From: Pithys albifrons albifrons
Lineage: Eukaryota > Chordata > Aves > Passeriformes > Thamnophilidae
Direction: 5' to 3'
Assembly (NCBI RefSeq): GCF_047495875.1
Contig: NC_092471.1
Location: 15,335,001 to 15,399,000 of the forward strand
Length of the DNA stretch: 64,000 nucleotides
How positions within the stretch are numbered: position 1 is the first letter of the stretch; each line of letters starts with the position of its first letter. The translations under genes and the position numbers were made by a program. The notes below the pieces were generated by a model. The model was not told where the DNA came from, did not search any database, and saw only the letters and a list, made by a program, of their open reading frames with translations. Shown here piece by piece: positions 59,581 through 64,000 of this stretch.

Positions 59581-62500
59581 GCAATTTCTGTGAGAATTCG
59601 TCAGAGCCAGAAACGTCTCAAACTCCAAAATTGTGCAGCAAAATTTCACAAGCTGCAGTTATGCCAACAGCTTGTGATTCAGCCTCCTCCTCCTCACTGG
59701 AGTCCCCCATTCCTCACCAAACTATGGTGGCAAACTGTCACCTGCTCCTTCACTGTTCCACAATCCTGAAGCTGAGATACCCTCAAGGAGGTTTTGGGGA
59801 GAGGTTCTGAAAAAAAGCATTCACACAAAGTTTAGCAGTTTGCACATTTGATTTCATGATGCACCACAGGAATCGTTCAGCCTTCCTGACTACAAACCTT
59901 GAGGGCAGCTCTCTGCAAGTCACTGCAAGAATGTGAGACTCAAAATCCTGCATCCCAGAGGTGACACTCACTGGGATTAGATGGTGAAGCAATTTAAAGA
60001 GATGATTAATTCTAATGAGCTTTAATACCACCACTACATCAGATGGGAAACAGATTATATCCTGTAGCAAAAAGCTTTGGGTTGGCTTTCTGAAGGAATG
60101 CAGAAATATATTTTGACCTGGTGCCACACCATCCAGGATAAAGAAAGCTGCATCTCGGGCTTGGGCTGGTTCTCAGCAGCACCTGTGGAATTCTGTGTAT
60201 TTTTGCACAGGCTCTGCAACCTTCATAACTTCACCTGTAAAAAGGAGGCACCTTCATTTTCTCATCATTTTACCCATCTTTTCTGCTTACTTTGCATTCT
60301 TTTTAATGTGTATTTTCTCTTATTCTTTGTCTACAGTATAACACAGAACTTGTTTGTAAGACATAATCAGCAACAAAACAAAGATGCCAAAGAATGAAGA
60401 ATTTGCATTTTAATGTGATTATTTTTATAAAATTCCACTTTGAACAGAAAGCTACATGAAATCACCCCATTCTGTGTCATCCATAACACAGCTGGACTTG
60501 ACAGCATTGCCCAGCAAAGGTGCTTCAGGTTGCCAGCAGAGACAGCTGGGCCAACAGGACCATACTGCTCAGGAGTTACAGTTCATATGCCTCGTTGTAC
60601 CACAAGGAGCAATGGTCCTCAAAGGAAAGCCAGGAACAGAACAGAGATTTTTAAATCCCATCTCTACTCACTAGGCCTCAGAATATGCACGTGTTCATAC
60701 AAGTATTTTTATTACAAGTCATCTCCCCACTAATGAGGTTGAAGTCGAGTGTTAAAACAGAAAAATCAGCAGGTATAACTCAGATAATTAGGATGCCAAT
60801 GCTGCTACAATGGAGGCTTCCTTTACATCTCTGGAAGCGATGGCCATGTGAAGAGAGTATGCTGAAGGTACACACAGGGGATGGAAAAACAGAGAACTAA
60901 TGTTTTGGGTGAAAGGACAGTGTTAGGTGAGCAACAGAAAAATCTCTTCTGTAAATATCAAACCCTGGGCTACAACAGCACTTACTCATTTGTTTACCAC
61001 TGAGCATACTAGCACATTCCTGCTGACTTCAGTAGTCCCCAGCAGTTCCAAACCACAACCTCTGTAGGCAGGTACTTAACTTTTGGATTTGTTCCAAGTC
61101 ATACTGCATGAACAGAAGCTGGTTTTGTATCTACAGTTAAGTCCACATTTGAGTGCTCTGCTGGAGTAGGTCCAGTGTCCTCCCCCTTGGCAGGCAGGTA
61201 TTTTTAAGAATGTTTCAGAGTGTTACACATGTTCTTCCATCTTCCTGTAAAGAGAAGTCCCACTGTAGGCTCTGTATTAAAAGCAATGATAGCCAGATGA
61301 AGCTGAAACCTCACCCAGACCAAGGCATTCTATTGTTTGTGAGACAAACACAGTTTGTGCTCAAGTGTGTCACTGTGAGTCACTGTTTCATTTATTGCAG
61401 ATTTTATTAAGTTCTCCTTGGGAGGAAACCACTAGGCAAAAGCTACATTTAGCCTGCAGGAGCAGAGTGCAGATGGCCAATGCATTCCTCTCAGACAGAA
61501 ATTCTAAGCACCCTTCGGGCTGCATACAAATTTCTACAATGAGAATACCCGAACGTGATGATTTGGACCAGTAGGCTTTGACCAGAAACAAACTGCCAAA
61601 CTTGAAGCCAAGTCTTCAGAAAAGTCTCATCCCAGACTGGAGCCCTGCACAGTATTTTCTCTGTACCTGAAGTAGTTCAGTATCAGAGTGCTATATAGTT
61701 TATTTAAAGATGGGTTTTTTCCTAACTGAATCTTGAGTGAGTCATCAATCACTGAGCTATTCTGTGATGTTTTGTTGTTTGGTTTTTTCCTATGGCAAGC
61801 TAACATTAAACTTTGTCTAACCACTTATGCCAGTTTTTCAAACATTTTTAAAATGCAACCCTTTTTGCCTCATCAGTCTTCCTTCTACCTTTCCATTCCC
61901 TCTACCCCTTCTCCTCCCCAGGAATCACGACTTCCTCCACAGCAGGGGAACAAAACCAGCCTGTAATTACTGTCTGCAAGTATTTACTCACTCCCACATC
62001 TTAATGGAACCAAATTGCTGATCTCTTCCCAACCCTAAAATAGGTCTCAATCCTCAGCTGGAAAATATTATTGATTTACTAAATCATGCAGTCTCCTAAC
62101 AATTCAATATTATCCAACACAACCTGTCCTTGTGCCAACAACTTAAAAATATTTGAACAATTACTTTTACTACCATTGCAACTTTTCTGTGTGCAGGACT
62201 AAAATACACACTAACATAACTGCTACACATAGGACATGGAGGTAGCACAAGGAAGAAGCACTGGAGAAGAAAGAGTCTACACTCTATTAAAAGAGTAGGT
62301 TCATGACTAAGGATTGCTATTAATCTGCTGAAAACACACTAACATTTCTGAAAAAAGTATAATTGCAGTCTAAGTCTACATTGCCTCTAAACTGGCTCAG
62401 TAACCTTAGTCCCTGAAATACTCACAGCTTGATTTTCCTGTTAGAGACATGCAGAAAACATATCTATACTAGTAAAATATGATTTATTCCAGATACTGCT

Positions 62501-64000
62501 TAGAAATTTCTCTATGGATGTCTTCAGGAAATATTAGGTTCTGTTTTACCCCATCCTTCAACATATATTTGAGTATGGTCTGTGTGTCTGCAAGGTGGTT
62601 GAAACATGGAGCAGAAAATCAGGGAAAGACTCCTTCTCTGGAGCAGCCAGAGTTAGCAAATTACTTGGTGCTGACAGGACAAACCACTGGAAAAAGTGGG
62701 CAGACAGACATAGCAAGCACAACAGATAGGTACAGTATTTCTGAATCCAATCAGCCTCTGTCTTTGAGAGCCAGGAAACAGCAGGGAAGAAAATTGTTCC
62801 CCACCTTGATCAGAGAGTCCAATGAGTGGTCATTAAAACATGAACAATCTGGAATTCACTTTGGTGCCATTTGAAATCAATTACCCATAGAGATGCTAGG
62901 CAGTCAGCATCTAATCAAACTTTTCTCACAGTATACCTGCTATATGCACAGGGTAAGAGGAAGTAAACTGAGTGAAATATACTGGAAATCAGCTACTTTG
63001 ATTTTAGGAATACATTCAGAAAATCAGCATGGCAACACAGGAAAGAAAAAAGTAGTAATTAGTCACTGATTCAGTGTGCAATATAGAGAGTACTCTTGAA
63101 GCAGACATGACCAACATGCCATTAGCAAACTGTGGGTATGGGCAAACTTGGGAGGCTTGATATCTTCTGCTGGCTTGACAAGCTTGCCTCAGAGGTAAAA
63201 CAAGTGAGGATATCCCAATATTAACCACAGTCTTAAATAGTTCTAACATATATTTAAACCTGGCTTCCTGTGTTTCCTTAGTCATAACACTTATAATACA
63301 TCCTATTATACACTATGCATTAATTAGACCCACATAGGTAACCACGTTCAAGACAACTTAAGGAAATGCTCATTAAGGAGACTCCAATTTTGAGGGGGGA
63401 AAAAAGGAAATATATATATATTCATAAACCATCAAAATTACCAACAAAAGTGGGAAGAAAAAAAAAGTTTGTAGACATATACTCTCTCCCAGATCTAGGT
63501 AATTCAGTGGAAAAAGTTGTAATGCTCATTTACTTAGCAGTATTTTCCAGTAGGCAGGGCACTCAACTAACCCTCTGCCAGATGCTATTTGTGAAATTGC
63601 TCTCAGATTCACCTAATTCAGTCAAAAAACTAATGAGCTAAACCAGCCCACCAATTTCAGCAGCTTAAACCTACACATCTGAGGAGTTTTAGAAAGTATT
63701 CATGGGAGCAGCTCTTTTAGTAAGGACTCACAGAAGGGTGATGGCACATCATGGTAACCTCTTCTCATAGCACAAAAACTCTACAACCTGGTTTATCTAC
63801 GGATTAATGCATCCTAATTTGTATTACAGTAAGAATTTACTCCATTAGACCAATTTAATTGGTGTCATTTTCATCCAACATAGAAATTAATCCACCTTTT
63901 CCATTCCAAATAGGCCTGCCAGAAAGGTCAGTCATGCATGAGAACAAAGACAAAATAACTGCTTATCTTCCTGTAAATTTTCCTTAAACAAACAAACTCA

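Larger units (their letters stand above)
58531..64000. other. Unique AT-rich noncoding DNA, no gene seen
   Basis: No gene or dated repeat is recognised. The longest open frame outside repeats, 131 codons on the plus strand (62479-62874), has no visible domain, and I do not call it. Other frames of 60-114 codons overlap on both strands between 59.7 and 63.6 kb. Small tandem repeats and one candidate regulatory pair are listed separately. Confidence 0.5.

Noticed and set aside
1..64000. CRISPR arrays, operons, prophage or plasmid features
   Set aside because: There are no regularly spaced direct repeats, no tightly packed same-strand genes and no ribosome-binding-site-led frames. The repeat content is avian.

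Overview
This window looks like intergenic or deep-intronic DNA from a bird, probably a passerine. The evidence is AT-rich, CpG-poor sequence with no long ORF outside repeats, several 5'-truncated CR1 LINEs (some ending in the avian ATTCTATG-type 3' tail), and two long-terminal-repeat (LTR) elements of the kind common in songbird genomes. Nothing bacterial or viral-episomal is present: there are no operons, ribosome-binding-site-led genes, CRISPR array or functional RNA gene. Family names come from recognition of consensus features, not from a database search.

Layout. 1-9.6 kb: unique sequence with an old CR1 3' end (2755-2925) and a younger CR1 (6105-6661). 9.6-20.4 kb: a possible exon (9629-9766), a faint old CR1 (about 15060-15560), a young CR1 (17127-17585), an endogenous retrovirus LTR followed by a decayed primer-binding site and leader (18242-about 19150), and a minus-strand CR1 3' end (20072-20382). 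20.4-33 kb: mostly unique AT-rich DNA, with a minus-strand CR1 endonuclease-domain fragment (25160-25680). 32.7-33.1 kb: a composite SINE on the minus strand. It has a tRNA-like head with A and B boxes and a CCA (Trp) anticodon, then a 5S-rRNA-like segment, a unique body and an A-rich tail. 36.6-40 kb: a CR1 whose ORF2 C-terminus is still open (36592-37099) and an older CR1 reverse-transcriptase-domain fragment (39380-40010). 40-57.8 kb: unique DNA with three possible exons or short ORFs (41865-42046, 45461-45616, 50031-50191). 57.8-58.5 kb: a solo LTR with perfect 5-bp target duplications, inserted inside an older CR1. 58.5-64 kb: unique DNA with small tandem duplications and one possible GATA/MARE regulatory pair.

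The repeats do not form a pathway; they record layered transposition: old CR1 copies, then ERV LTRs (one cutting a CR1), plus a SINE that needed a partner LINE to move. No protein-coding gene can be called with confidence. Four open stretches have splice-like or terminal-exon-like context and are offered only as hypotheses, because a scan of 64 kb on two strands will produce some by chance. The most notable object is the tRNA-5S composite SINE at 32692-33086.
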